From Congeria kusceri (lineage: Eukaryota > Mollusca > Bivalvia > Myida > Dreissenidae), in the NCBI GenBank assembly GCA_027627225.1, contig CM051030.1:26839927-26903926 (forward strand): 64,000 nt of DNA, given 5' to 3'. This document shows positions 10,378 to 21,725 of this stretch, one piece after another. The position numbers and the translations under genes are program-made. Positions within the stretch are counted from its first letter, which is position 1. The number at the start of each line of letters is the position of its first letter. A model generated the notes under the pieces. That model saw nothing but the letters and a program-made list of their open reading frames with translations. It had not been told where the DNA came from and did not search any database.

Positions 10378-11562
10378 TAGGGATGGGACCGAATATTCGA
10401 ATATTCGAATATCGGATAATACTCGAATTTATAAAAACGACTACGAATATTAGATTTTCAAATTTATTTAAAGAACAACATTTCTTTAAAAAAAAAAATG
10501 TTTTTCTCCAGTTTGATTGCAAAGTTAACATAAATTCCAGTCGTATTTCCTGCCTAGCAGGTGGGCGGGGGAAGTGTAACGTTTTAACAACACATGCCAA
10601 ACATTTCCAATTAACGACAATAGAAAATAGACCGATCCGGGTTTTGACACCAATAGTTTAAACACCTCCCCAGCTATTGTTAAAGGATTAACTTCCATTC
10701 ATCCAAAATCACAAACATTACCATGTGCTCTTTGAAAGATCACAAACAAACTCCACGTGCTCTTTTGTATGAAATAGTTGAACTGTTAAACACGTGATAT
10801 CCTAATGCAATGATTGGGTAATTTTGCAGATTAATTTGAATATGATTGACATTTTTGGAAGCGTCTATTGGCAGGACGGCCACGTCATTACAAGGGCCGC
10901 GAAATTAACAGTTTGTAGGAGGCGCGAATATAACACATTGTATCCACAAATAACAAAACTGGTCCATGTTGTGATAACGGTTTCACAGTTTGCACAAGGC
11001 GTACTTTGTTGTGTATTATCCTTAAGTGACATCTATACGGTTAACTTGTAAATTACAATTACTCTCTAAGTAAACCAGTCAAAATGAATACATTATCAGC
11101 CAATCAATTTCTTTAACAAAATTAGCATGATCTGGTCAATCCTAATATTATATCAACACCGTATATTATACAAGAGTTTATTAATAAAGAACGCCACCAT
11201 CACGTGCTTAAAAGCACTTTACGCGGTCATTAGACAAAACCCAGGCAACGTGTAAACTGCACAGCAGATACAAGCTTCATGGTTCTGAAAAAAAAACGGA
11301 ACGATTAACAAATTAATTTACAATAAATTATCAATACCTTACATGTCTTTATATGTGCCTAACACTCACTAAGTTATATCGCTCATTTACCACTCAAACA
11401 AGGTAAAACAACTACGTACACGTAGTATACATATTTCGGATAGGTAAATATTCGGACAGAGTGCCGTATATAGTAGTATATCGTAGTATTTACAAAACGA
11501 ACATTCGAACATATTCGAATACATAAACGAATAATCCATTTCAGTATTCGGTCCCATCCCTA
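10378..11562 (+). mobile_element. hAT-like non-autonomous element, full length (family 1)
   Basis: Terminal inverted repeats tagggatgggaccgaata (10,378) and its complement ending at 11,562. The left end then carries ATTCGAA-type short repeats. Flanking 8-mers aaaaaaac (10,370-10,377) and taagaaac (11,563-11,570) agree at 6 of 8 positions, as expected for an old 8-bp hAT duplication. The interior holds no transposase-like frame. Partial copies lie at 15,211 and 45,751, which makes the interior alignable and confirms it as a family. Confidence 0.75.
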
Positions 11563-12260
11563 TAAGAAACTGATTGTAATGTTTTTGGTCTCTAAACACA
11601 TGTGCTCAAAATTAAATGGTATTTACTCCAACTAGATGTTTATTGCAAACAGTTCCCTTTAAAAACATATTTCCACATTTTAAACTATGTTGAGTTTTCA
11701 AGTTGATGCCGGATGCCGTCAATGACATCAATAGCTAAGCTGTTTTCTTAAAAATCAGGAGCTAAAAATTAATCTAATCTTGCTTTAACCTTTTTTCAAA
11801 CTTGGAAAATGTTGTATAACAAACGTAGCAAATGGTTGAAACTCAAAACTTTCTTTACCAATGCCTTGTTTTATAAGGCGATCTAAATTTTCATGGACTT
11901 ATTGTATGTTTCTATCTTGTTTTTTAACATCAAACCTGAAAATATTATATTTAAATAAATAACTAGCCGGATTTTCAAATCTCAAGCCATCAGTCGTAAA
12001 GCTAACAACCTATGGAGATAACAAATAACAGCTCAATTTGGTTTAGTTAGTATGGGTTTAACATATAATTGAACAGTATTATTTTCACACATACTATGGA
12101 GGTCATAAAATCTACTCACACTTTTCCTGAACATGCTTAGCCAATCTTAATGGTTTACCAATACCAAGAGCAATTATTAAACAAGAAAAGTGGAAATTCC
12201 ACGAAAACCAAATTTTTTGAACGAAATGCATACAAGTCAGCACAATAATTTAAGATAGTT
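11563..12260. other. Unassigned spacer with a faint SINE-tail match
   Basis: About 12,090-12,200 resembles the stretch next to the SINE tail at 46,570-46,660 ('cacttttcctg', 'gccaatctta', 'taccaata'), so it may be an old SINE remnant. Nothing else recognised. Confidence 0.3.
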
Positions 12261-12261
12261 C

Positions 12262-13730
12262 TGGGTGCCATATGCAATCCCAATCGAGGTCTCGAAAGAA
12301 GGTATCTATGTATGAAGTTTCAATAAAATATCGCAAGCTCGACTATTCAAAGAATATGTAAGCTATCCTACTACCCCCGGCGTCGATGTCTGCGTCTGAA
12401 TAAGTTAAAGTTTTTATTTAAAAGTCTTGTAACTTCAAAACTACATAAGTTATTTACTTAAAACTTGGAATATACCTTTTTCATCAACTCCACTATCAGG
12501 GGCAACATTTCCCATGAACGTTTTTGTATTTTGACAGAGACAACATTACCCATAACTCTGCTTTGTATTTTGACAGAGTTACGCACACTTTTAAATAGAT
12601 TTTATGGTTAAAGTATTTGTTCCAAATATGAATAAACTATACAAGACTTCACTTCAAAGTTTTGTATTTTAACAAATGTATGCCCCTTCCACTATCCAAA
12701 ATATGTACCAACTGAAATACTTCGAATAGTCGAGCGCGCTGTCCTCTGACAGCGCTTGTTCTATTTTTAGTAATATTGACCCTGACCTTGGTCACACCCC
12801 ACCCCATATGCAATCCCATGCGAGGTATCTATGCATGAAGTAACATTCAAATACCTTGATGCATTCTAAAGTTAAAAAGCGAAAATTATTTTTCTATTTT
12901 TAGTAATGGATACCTTGACACTAACCACCCAATATGCAATTCCAAGCGAGTTCTCGATATTAGGTATCTATGTGTGAAGTTTCATTGAAATATCTTTATA
13001 CGAAATCAAGTTATTGAGCGAAAACCGTTTTTCTGTTTTAAGTAACGGTGACTTCGACATTGACACAACCCAACCCATATGCTATTCCAAGTGATGTCTC
13101 GATATATGGTAACTATGAATGATGTTTCATTAAAATATATCGATACGTTATTGAGCGAAAACCGTTTTTCTGTTTTTAGTAACGGTGTTTTTGACCCCAC
13201 CCACCCGATATGCAATTCCAAGTGAGGTCTCAATATATGGTATCTATGTATGAAGTTTCATTTAAATATCTCGATGCGTTCTTAAGTTATTGATTAAAAC
13301 CCGTTTTTCTATTTTTAGTAACGGTGACCTTGACCCCATTCACCCCATATACAATCCCAAGCGAGGTCTTAATATAGGGTATCTATGTATAAAGTTTCAT
13401 TAAATTATCTTGATGGGTTCTTAAGTTATTGAGTGGAAACCGTTTTTCTATTTTTAGCAACAGCGACTTTGACCTTGACCCCCATATGAAAACCCAGCGA
13501 GGTCTCGATACGATATCTTTGTATTGAGATTCATTAGAATATCTCGATGCTTTATTAAGTTATTGAACGGAAACAGTTTTTTTTACTTTTAGCAACGATG
13601 ACCATGACCCCACCCACCCCATATGCAATCCCAAGCAAGGTCTCGATATAAGGTATCTATGAATGAAGTTGCATTAAAATATCTCAATATGTTTTCGAGT
13701 TAGAGAGCGGAAACGAAAAGCTGACACCGC
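12262..13730 (+). repeat. ~140-bp tandem array ('delta' core)
   Basis: About eight to nine diverged units, each with 'cccatatgcaatcccaagcg', 'aggtctcgatat', 'atctatgtatgaagtttcat' and 'ccgtttttctatttttagta'. The array ends in a pyrimidine-rich 'cccgcccgcccacccg' stretch near 13,740. A compact type B element interrupts it at 12,335-12,759. The same core recurs on the minus strand at 43,690-44,370 and 45,375-45,670, and in a short form at 605-835. Confidence 0.8.
12335..12759 (-). mobile_element. Compact type B modular element, both ends present
   Basis: One end is gctcgactattc at 12,337. The inverted copy gaatagtcgagc is at 12,724-12,735 and is followed directly by a perfect hairpin, GCGCTGTC/GACAGCGC with a 4-base loop (12,736-12,755), and TTGT. 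Read on the minus strand it starts ACAAG-hairpin-CGCTCGACTATTC and ends with cgacgccggggg...gaatagtcgagc. It sits in a delta unit: the sequence resumes at 'ttctatttttagtaa', with about 30 bases of the unit missing. Sub-terminal inverted repeats plus one terminal hairpin, without a clear duplication, fit Helentron-derived elements. Confidence 0.6.
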
Positions 13731-13839
13731 CAACCCGCCCGCCCACCCGACGACATAGCCGAATCTAATAACCGAAATTTATCTTCGAAAAATTTGGTTA
13801 ATAAAAGTAGTTAGTAAATGCCCTACTTGAATCAGAGGT

Positions 13840-14320
13840 AAACATAGACTGGCCGTAGACATTATTTATTGACCTATTCCCGCACACGTTATTTGGCCCG
13901 TCTGGGATTCGAACTGATGAACCCTGCATGACAGTCTAATGCTCTACCAACTAGGGATTTAACGATGTCACGCTGACGCATATCGTGATGTATCGCACAT
14001 TTTGTATCATATCACATTGTATAACGCAATCAATTGTCCATATTAAATGCACGGTTTTTCTGTATATACCATTAGAATAACCTTATTTGTTATACGGAAT
14101 ATGTTAAATGACAAACTGTAAACGCTCTGTTCATTGTTCTTCTAACACTTTTAATAAAACATTGTTATGTTCAATATCTATCAAACAGAACCAGAAATAC
14201 ATATTGTGAAAGGAACTTGTTTAAGATTTGCAGTATGTTATTAAATGCCCTAGCTTGACAGAATTAATCATTGGAACCCATATATCATTACACCCCTATT
14301 ACCATCTTAGCTAACCGGAC
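13840..14320 (-). mobile_element. tRNA-derived SINE, split by a hAT-like insertion
   Basis: On the minus strand the head reads ggtccggttagctaagatgg (14,299-14,320) and, after the insertion, continues gttggtagagcattagactg, tcatgcagg, then ttcgaatcccag, a tRNA A-box and B-box layout resembling Asp(GTC). The body continues to about 13,840 with a 'gtctacggccag' motif, similar to the SINE at 46,570-46,860. The inserted block 13,952-14,298 is annotated separately. Confidence 0.6.
13952..14298 (+). mobile_element. Small hAT-like MITE inside a SINE
   Basis: 347 bases, from tagggatttaacgatg to atcattacacccta-like ends (degenerate inverted repeats of the T/CAGGGNTNTAACGAT class). Flanks ctaccaac (13,944-13,951) and ttaccatc (14,299-14,306) match at 6 of 8 positions and, in the SINE, represent the same A-box site, which confirms the insertion. 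The interior is AT-rich and non-coding. Confidence 0.6.
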
Positions 14321-15210
14321 CAAGAACAACACAGCTTGACTAGAACTAAACGTGTGTTGTTGTCTATACCCTGTCATCATGGGTATCAAATCAAGTTTGC
14401 CGCTTCATTTTCCTTCAGAGAGAAGTCCCTTCTCCATAGAATTTGAGGCTATTTTGAGTCCTGAAGTAATCAAAGGGTCACCTGTTTTGTCAAAATGGAT
14501 TGCCCTTTTCATGTTGAACAAGTATTAAAACTGTTTGCCATACATAATCTTTGATAAACTTGGTCGTAACAAAACATAGCAATTAAGGTCATATGCCCAT
14601 ATCAATATCTGCATTGCATAAATCCGCATCTGCATACGATATACATGAACCATATTCTAACACCCTGGAATTTCCTTCAATACAATTCAAACAACAAAAC
14701 ATACACTTTCTTCCTTGTTCCTTACTTGACGTTTCGTCATGTTTATTTTCTTCTTCTTTAACCCCATTCTTCAACTCAAATGAATACAGACACAATGATT
14801 TTAGTTTCTAGAAACAGTGTATGAAACTGCATCTTTCCAAATGTGTTGACTTCAGTATAAATTTTAATCATTTTTATAATAGTAATTTACAAGAAAAAAA
14901 GACTCATCTACAAATGCACACATTACCATTAATATAAATATTATTTAAGTAAAAAGAATAATCTTAAGACAGTTGGTTGTGGACCAACTTTAAATTCGAA
15001 TTATCTCCACAAATTATCTGATAATGTTAATCAACTGTGTTTCAATATTCATTCTACTAGCCGACCTCAATAAATTAATAGCATCTTTTAACGAAAAGAA
15101 ATATGCCTTATGGTATCTTTCTATATGTTGCAATCATTATGGTGATCAATGATATGATGAAAACAGAAATGGTTTATTTTCTCATACTCTTCAAAGTTTT
15201 TTATATTAAT
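14321..15210. other. Unassigned AT-rich spacer
   Basis: No splice-bounded exon or repeat recognised. Opposed short open frames near 14,590-14,810 look non-coding. Confidence 0.4.
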
Positions 15211-17045
15211 TTGGGATGGGACCGAATACTCGAATTTTCAAATATTCGAATATTTGATAATATTCGAATATGAAAAAAACTAATACGAATATTCGATTTT
15301 CTCATTTATTTAAAGAAAAAAAATTATTTAAAAAATCATTTTTTCTTTCCAGTTTGATTGCAAAGTTAACATGAATTCCAGTCGTATTTCCTGCCTAGCA
15401 GGTGGGCGGGGCCAGTGTAACGTTTTTACAACACATGATAAACCTGTCCAATTAACGACAATAGATAATTTGGCAGGGGGACCATGTCTGTACAAGAACG
15501 AGTGGATTTGTTTACCCTCGGGACTTCGGTTATATACCATTGCCCGAGCACACTGCTTAACATATAGCTTTGCTTTTTATTTGATATCTGTACATCCCTT
15601 CTAAAGGGTACTACACATAGAATTCTTTGCAGTGCGGATGCGGTGCTTAACATAAAATCTTTTTGTATAAAAATATATTTAATAGACAGATACATTGATA
15701 CATTAAGGTTAAATTCGTTGAGTCTATATGGAACTGTATATAATAAATGTACAAATGCTGATAGCTGTGGGGTAATTACATATTACTATAGAGAGAATGT
15801 ATTACTTATAGAGAACAAATTCTAAAATGCATATAATTTCATCTTATATTGATATTATAACTTAACTATTATGCACAAAATACACACTGTTCCTTTCTAA
15901 TTAAAATTATTTATTAAAGGGAGACAAATCGTGGATGTTGTTATTCTTGAGATTGTGGTTTTGTAAGAGTTAGCTCCCTTATACCATAAAATTATATATA
16001 GAAGTGAAAGAAAAATTTTGCATCTTGGACTTAAAAATGACTATTTTACTGTTTTTAAACTGGAAATTTAGGAAAAGACTGTTTTATAACAGTAACGTAC
16101 CTTATTACAGGCTAAGATCAATTGAATGTTTTCTAAATTCAGTCAAAAATAACATATAACAAGGGAAAAAGTGGTGAATAGCCCAACTGTATAAAAATAA
16201 ACTGAGTAAAAATACATTATTGCTATATTTTTCTCAATTTATTTTTTTTTCTTTTTCCAGACCCATTAGCATCAAAATATGTAACGGGATTGTTGGAGTC
16301 TTAGAACTTAGAGATCTGGGATGGTGTTGATGTTAATCACCATATTGTATATATAATATATAATTTAAAAGGTAATGTGTATATACACATGGTATGTTAT
16401 TTACAAATAGTCTAGGATAATTATTAAACAAGTCCAGATCTCTAAGTGGTTCAGCATTGTTTTGCAAATTAAGTATGGGGTGCATGTCATTAGTTAACAG
16501 GAAGATATAAAATGGGGAAAAGGAAATGTCTAGCATATCTACATAGTACTTTTTCTGTTAAAAAAAAAAAAAAATATATAAATAAATAGCTATTTAAATT
16601 ATTGCTATCTATGTAGTATTGGATTTCTAGGGTAAAGATTGTCTTCAGATAAGTAATGTGGTATTATTACATTATATTTAAATATTACAACCGTAGACAT
16701 GCTTTTAACAATGCTGAACACTTGTGGACAGGGAATATAACATGGTGCTCCAACCTAAGACCCTGTTCTGTACAAGAGCCGCGAGAAAACGGTTTTTAAA
16801 AGGCGCGAAGATGACGCATTGTATCCACAAATAACAAAACTGGGCCATGTTGTGATAACGGTTTCACAGTTTGCACAAGGCGTACATTGTTGTTTATTAT
16901 CCTTAAGTGACATCTATACGGTTAACTTGTTTACAGTAAATTATAATTACTATCTAAGTAAACCAATCAAAATGAATCCATCAGCCAATCAATTTCTTTG
17001 ACAACATTAGCATGATCTGGTCAATCTTACTATACGTCACTTGTC
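15211..17045 (+). mobile_element. hAT-like family 1 copy, interrupted and right-truncated
   Basis: Left end ttgggatgggaccgaata at 15,211. It aligns with the family 1 copies at 10,378 and 45,751 up to tctgtacaag (15,487-15,496), jumps across a 1,270-bp insertion, and resumes at 16,777 with 'ccgcgag', 'aacaaaactgggccatgttg' and 'tcacagtttgcacaaggcgt', on to about 17,040. The right terminal repeat is absent; the LINE region starts there. Confidence 0.7.
15497..16766. mobile_element. 1,270-bp unidentified insertion with a 10-bp target duplication
   Basis: Flanked by identical tctgtacaag at 15,487-15,496 and 16,767-16,776. The uninterrupted relative at 45,751 has this 10-mer once. I find no clear terminal inverted repeats (start aacgagtggattt, end aagaccctgt), no long open frame and no poly(A) terminus. 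A perfect 14-bp inverted repeat (16,306-16,319 and 16,434-16,447) sits inside, and a 15-base A run follows near 16,560. A 9-10-bp duplication would suit a MULE-type or retroposed element; class undecided. Confidence 0.6.
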
Positions 17046-17540
17046 AGATTGTGTTGACTTCTGATAATTTGTAAACAGTCGCCATTTTTTTCATCTGACA
17101 ATTTAAACCTCGTTTTCTTCACATAAGTGCCAGTTAATAGCCTCAAAATAACTCCCAATCTGTAAGTATCGATCCTCTAGACAGTTTTAACTGTTACAGC
17201 AACGAAAATTCACTAGATGAACCACTTATTACACATAACCGTTTTGTCATTCCACTGGCGGGAAGTATCACTAACCATGGCAATATAAAAAGGAAACGTT
17301 CTAGAGTAAACACAGGTGGTGAATGTAGCATTGGTAGAGTCATAACAAACTAACATGACTTTGAACATTTATCTGTGGATGGAAAAATGACAGAAATATT
17401 CAAACAAATGAAAACATTTGAACACAAAGTGGATGAATGTGTACTATGCACACAAAAATTATATCCATTGAAGACCATTATCTGATCACAACTCACGAAT
17501 CAAACTCCTGGAATACAAATCTATTAACATTTAGGCAAGG

Positions 17541-18362
17541 AGTCGAAGTAACAATCTCATATTTGGCGGGATCAGCGAACAGAGAGATGAAAACTGCCAC
17601 ACTGTCATAGCCCATTTCCTGGCTGAACAGCTCCAGCTAATCCCTTGTCCTCATATCCAGCGAGCACACCGTCTTGGAAGATTTTCTAAGGGTGCCACCA
17701 GAGGTATTATTGTGAACTTTCTGGACTATCAAAACACAGTTAATGTCCTCTCACGTGCAAACCGGCTGAGAGGGTCTCATTTTAGCATCAACAGAGACTA
17801 TCCCAAGGAAATAACTCAAGCACGGAAAGCACTTTGGCCAAAATACAAGAAACTTCGCAAAAGTTATCCACGCAGCAAAGTCTCCATAGTCTTCCCTGCA
17901 AAAATTGTTATAGATCGTAAGGTAGTCTACGACATATTCCCTGACTGGAACGCGATCCTCCAGGGCAACAGAGTCTCTGCTAACTCACAAGCCTTCCAAT
18001 CCAAACAGGCACACTCCGAACCACCTTCCCACATCAGGAAACTAAACGTTAATCCTCCTGTTGTCAACACAATCACTGTCATCCCACGAAACACAACAGT
18101 GCTTAACACTCCTGATACACCAGCCCAGAACGCTGAGCACATATTTAGGCGAACACAGTCCGTATCCCCTCATCCTTGGAGGGCAAACTCTCGTAAACAT
18201 CCGCCGGTATCTCCTAGGATTTCCCCGAGCGCACAGTCCTCGGTGCAGGGGATACAACGTCCATGGGACACATCTCGTACTGCTGAGTCTGTACAAAACC
18301 GGAATACTCCACGGACGCCAAATTTTAACAGGGCTCCAGATGCCAGCAGCCATCCCCACTAG
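17541..18362 (+). pseudogene. LINE ORF1 (RRM-like nucleic-acid chaperone), 5'-damaged
   Basis: One frame without stops from 17,541 to TAG at 18,360-18,362. It opens SRSNNLIFGGISEQRDEN, then AHFLAEQLQLIPCPHIQRAH RLGR, GIIVNFLDYQNTVNVL and GSHFSINRDYPKEI. This is the RNP2/RNP1-like RRM plus C-terminal fold of L1 ORF1p-type proteins (R.NNL...GI.E; I.RAHRLG; I.V.F). A proline- and serine-rich tail follows to the stop. A TAG at 17,532 in the same frame marks a lost 5' part; coiled-coil-like sequence (SVDGKMTEIFKQMKTFEHKV) lies in another frame around 17,370-17,430. The ORF1 role in RNA binding and retrotransposition is known for the family, not shown here. Confidence 0.7.
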
Positions 18363-18418
18363 ACCAGAGAGGGGGGGGGGTCGAATCACTCTCTAATCTG
18401 GAAAAGACAAACATAAAA

Positions 18419-21400
18419 TTGGGAACCTTAAACGTTAGTGGACTCAAGAAAAGACTCAATAACCCAGAATTCACTGAAATAATTAGTAATTACGACATAT
18501 TTTGTATCTCGGAAACCCACACTGATGAACACGATATTATTAAAATAAATAACTATGAATATTTAGCCAAACACAGAGAACAAGAGTATAAGCGTAAATC
18601 TGGTGGCATTTGTATGCTTATTAAAGACCAACTTACTTCCTCAGTTAAAGTCCTACTATCAAACTCTGAATATGTACTATGGATATCCATTTGCAAATCA
18701 TTAGCGAAACTTGATGGAAATATTATAATATGAGCTATATATCTCTCACCCGAAAACTCCAAATTTTTCAACGATGACGAGTTGATGGCCTTTGAAAATG
18801 ATATCTCTAAAAAATGTAATGAACATAAATATGTAATTATCGCAGGAGATTTCAATAGCAGAGTTGGAAGCATGAAAGATTACATAACTACAGATCCCCA
18901 TTTAATTGACATTTTCGATATCGATGATGATATACAGAGCCATCTTGACAAATATAAAACCCTTGAACAAGTATCTATCCCACTTATTCGTACTTCTAAA
19001 GACCATCGAACAAATACCTATGGATTCCGACTTATTGATTTATGCAAAAATAACAACATTTTTATCCTCAATGGAAGACTATCATCATGTAATGATTGTG
19101 ATATCTTAACTTTCAGAAATGAATCTACGATTGATTATGTAATTGCTTCATCTGTTTGCTTTTACTTTCTCTCAGATTTTCATGTCATTGAAACAGATTC
19201 ACTGTTTACAGATGGTCATAATGCCTTCATTTGGTCCATAAAAATACCACACAGAAAATGCTTCAATATTTCCACCTAAACTCTAACTGACATGAATCTG
19301 AAACCAACATGGAATCCTGACTTGTCCAACCAATTTGTGAACAATATTAACCTTAACATAATAGACCAAATACTCTTGCAAATTAACACTTTCCCACAAT
19401 CACAGCAGACAACTGAGCACATAACCGATGAACTCCAATCAGTATTTCATCAAGCTTCCACCAGCACATACCCTGAAAAAAAGACGATTTCATCATAATA
19501 GACCAGACAAACAAAGAATGATCAATGCCAGTAAGCAACATAAACGCACCATGAAATACCACATTAATGCCAGCAAACATAACATGTCAAATAAACTTCG
19601 TTCCATGTCCGACAAAAAATTCTAAACAGTACTGGTCCTTTTTAAATAAACTTAAACCAAAAAACTAAAGTTAAAACTAGACCAACATTAAATGAATTTC
19701 ATGATCACTTCAAAGAAATTAATAACAGCACAATCAATGACAATCGCTTCAATGACACAAACTCCCATCTACAAAATGACACAATCAACAGGATTAATAC
19801 CCCAATTACTGTAGAAGAAATAGAAAAATGTATCACAAAGCTTAAACATTCCAAAACACCTAGCCCAATTGGCAATATGTTAAATGAGTATATCAAGTCC
19901 ACTAAACATCTACTTATGCCTGTTTACCATAAACTATTTAACTGTGTACTGGAAACATGGTTCATTCCACAAAGCTGGCTCAATGGAATAATCAAACCTA
20001 TATTTAAAAACAAAGGTGACCCTAAAGATCCTAATAACTACCGACCAATTACTATCCTCAGTTGTCTAGCTAAACTTTTTACTTCTATACTCAATGAAAG
20101 ATTAAACTAATTCCTTAATGAAAATAATATTTTAGATGAAAATCAGGCGGGCTTTAGGAAATGCTACTCTGGCTCTAACCATATTTTTACATTACATTCA
20201 TTGATCGAAATACTGAAAAAAAGAAGACAAATACTATTCTGCGCCTTCATTGATTTTTCACAAGCATTCGACAAGGTTTTTATTTTCCATCTTCTTAAAC
20301 GACCTTCAAACACATATGCACCTTAATGGCTCAACTGGCATAGAACTAGCAAATCCCCTGGATTTGTCTCTTTGGCTAAAACTACTCATTCTACTTTATG
20401 CTGATGACACTGTGATTTTATCTGATTCAAAAATAAACTTCCAAAATATTTTAAATATCTTCCATAAATACTATGATAACTGGCATTTAAAAATAAAAAA
20501 CCTTAGCAAAACAAAAATAGTAATATTTGGTGCAAGACAACTACAAAACATCCATTTCACGTTAGGTGACAACCCTGTAAAAATTACTGACCGTTACCAA
20601 TACCTAGGCATTACCTTTTCCAGCAATGGTTCTTTTCTCAATGCACGGAAACACTTAGCCGAGCAAGCAACAAAAGCAATGCACCTTCTATATACTACAG
20701 CAAATACTGCAGAGCTACCTATTGATTTAATTCTTAAACTTTTCGACCACATTGTTTTAGTAATTTTAATCTATGGATCAGAAATTTTTGGTTTTGAAAA
20801 TGTAGATATCTTGGAGAAAGTCCATAATAACTTTCTTAGAAAACTTACGAATGCTCGGAAATCAACCCCAATGGCTTTTTTATGTGGTGAACTTGGCAGA
20901 TACCCTATAGCAATTAACATCAAGAGTCGCATGATCGCATTTTGGAATAGAATAATAGGCAATAGGCAAAGATCAGAAATTATCTATCCAAATCTATAAA
21001 TACATGATGAACTTGCCAATCTCAAATTTTAAATGGGCCAACAAAATTAAAGAAATCCTCACCTCAGTAAACTTAAGTAACTTATGGCATAACCAATTCC
21101 TAACAACCCAAAATAATATTTACCGCTTAGTCAAAACCAAATTATTAACCCAATTCAAAACCCAATGGCACACTCAACTACTGCAAACACATAAGGGACA
21201 AATATATGCCAGCTTCAAACAAACTCCATCCTTCGAAGACTACTTTATAAAACTTACAAAAACTGAATATGCATACCTCTTTAAATATAGATACTGCAAA
21301 TCACTGGTTCCCAGTTGAAACCGGTCGATAGGATGGAACCCCATTTGAGGAAAGAATATACAGACTTTGTAACTCTGGTCAAGTTGGCTCCGAACATCAC

Positions 21401-21562
21401 TATCTACTAAACTGCGATTTCTTTGAATCTGAAACAGAACAATTCATAGGACATGATCTGTATGATGCTACTCTTATTACAATCTTAAGATCAATTTCCT
21501 TACAACTATTACAGAATACAAGCAAATTTATTCGCTACATATTCAGTAAGTTTAGGCGATAG
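18419..21562 (+). pseudogene. LINE ORF2: endonuclease-reverse transcriptase, broken
   Basis: The endonuclease (about 18,419-19,279) shows GTLNVSGLKKRL, ISETHTD, YLSPENS, IIAGDFNSRVG and STIDYVIAS. The reverse transcriptase shows PIFKNKGDPKDPNNYRPI, then DENQAGFRK, FIDFSQAFDKV, FLFSIFLNDL, YADDTVIL and YQYLGITFSSNGSF. A C-terminal LCNSGQVGSEHHYLLNC module ends at TAG 21,560-21,562. Stops lie at 18,731-18,733, 19,277-19,279, 20,108-20,110 and 20,997-20,999. Frame changes occur near 19,485, 19,630, 20,272, 21,030 and 21,320. Between AFDKV and FLFSIF about 70 family residues are missing, so catalytic motif A abuts the region after motif B. The YADD motif itself is intact. Confidence 0.8.
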
Positions 21563-21725
21563 CAAGTTATCTATTTAACTACCTGTATTTACCAATGCCA
21601 ACAGCTATACACCAACTCTAATATTGCAGTTTGTAACAATACTGTCTTTATCCTAAAATAACTGTATTTAATACTTTCAAAAGTTAATGCCACTCATCTT
21701 AGACAGCATGAACGAAACAATGGTG

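Larger units (their letters stand above)
17045..21725 (+). mobile_element. LINE, nearly full length, inactivated
   Basis: A two-ORF non-LTR retrotransposon. It has a 5' leader and ORF1 with an RRM-like core, then ORF2 with endonuclease, reverse transcriptase and a zinc-knuckle-like C-terminus, then about 160 bases of 3' UTR before the gamma tandem repeat starts. The exact 5' end is uncertain: family 1 hAT sequence stops at about 17,045. It carries several stops, several frameshifts and an internal deletion in the catalytic domain, so it cannot move autonomously. An RRM-type ORF1 suggests an L1-like lineage, but the clade was not tested. Confidence 0.75.
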
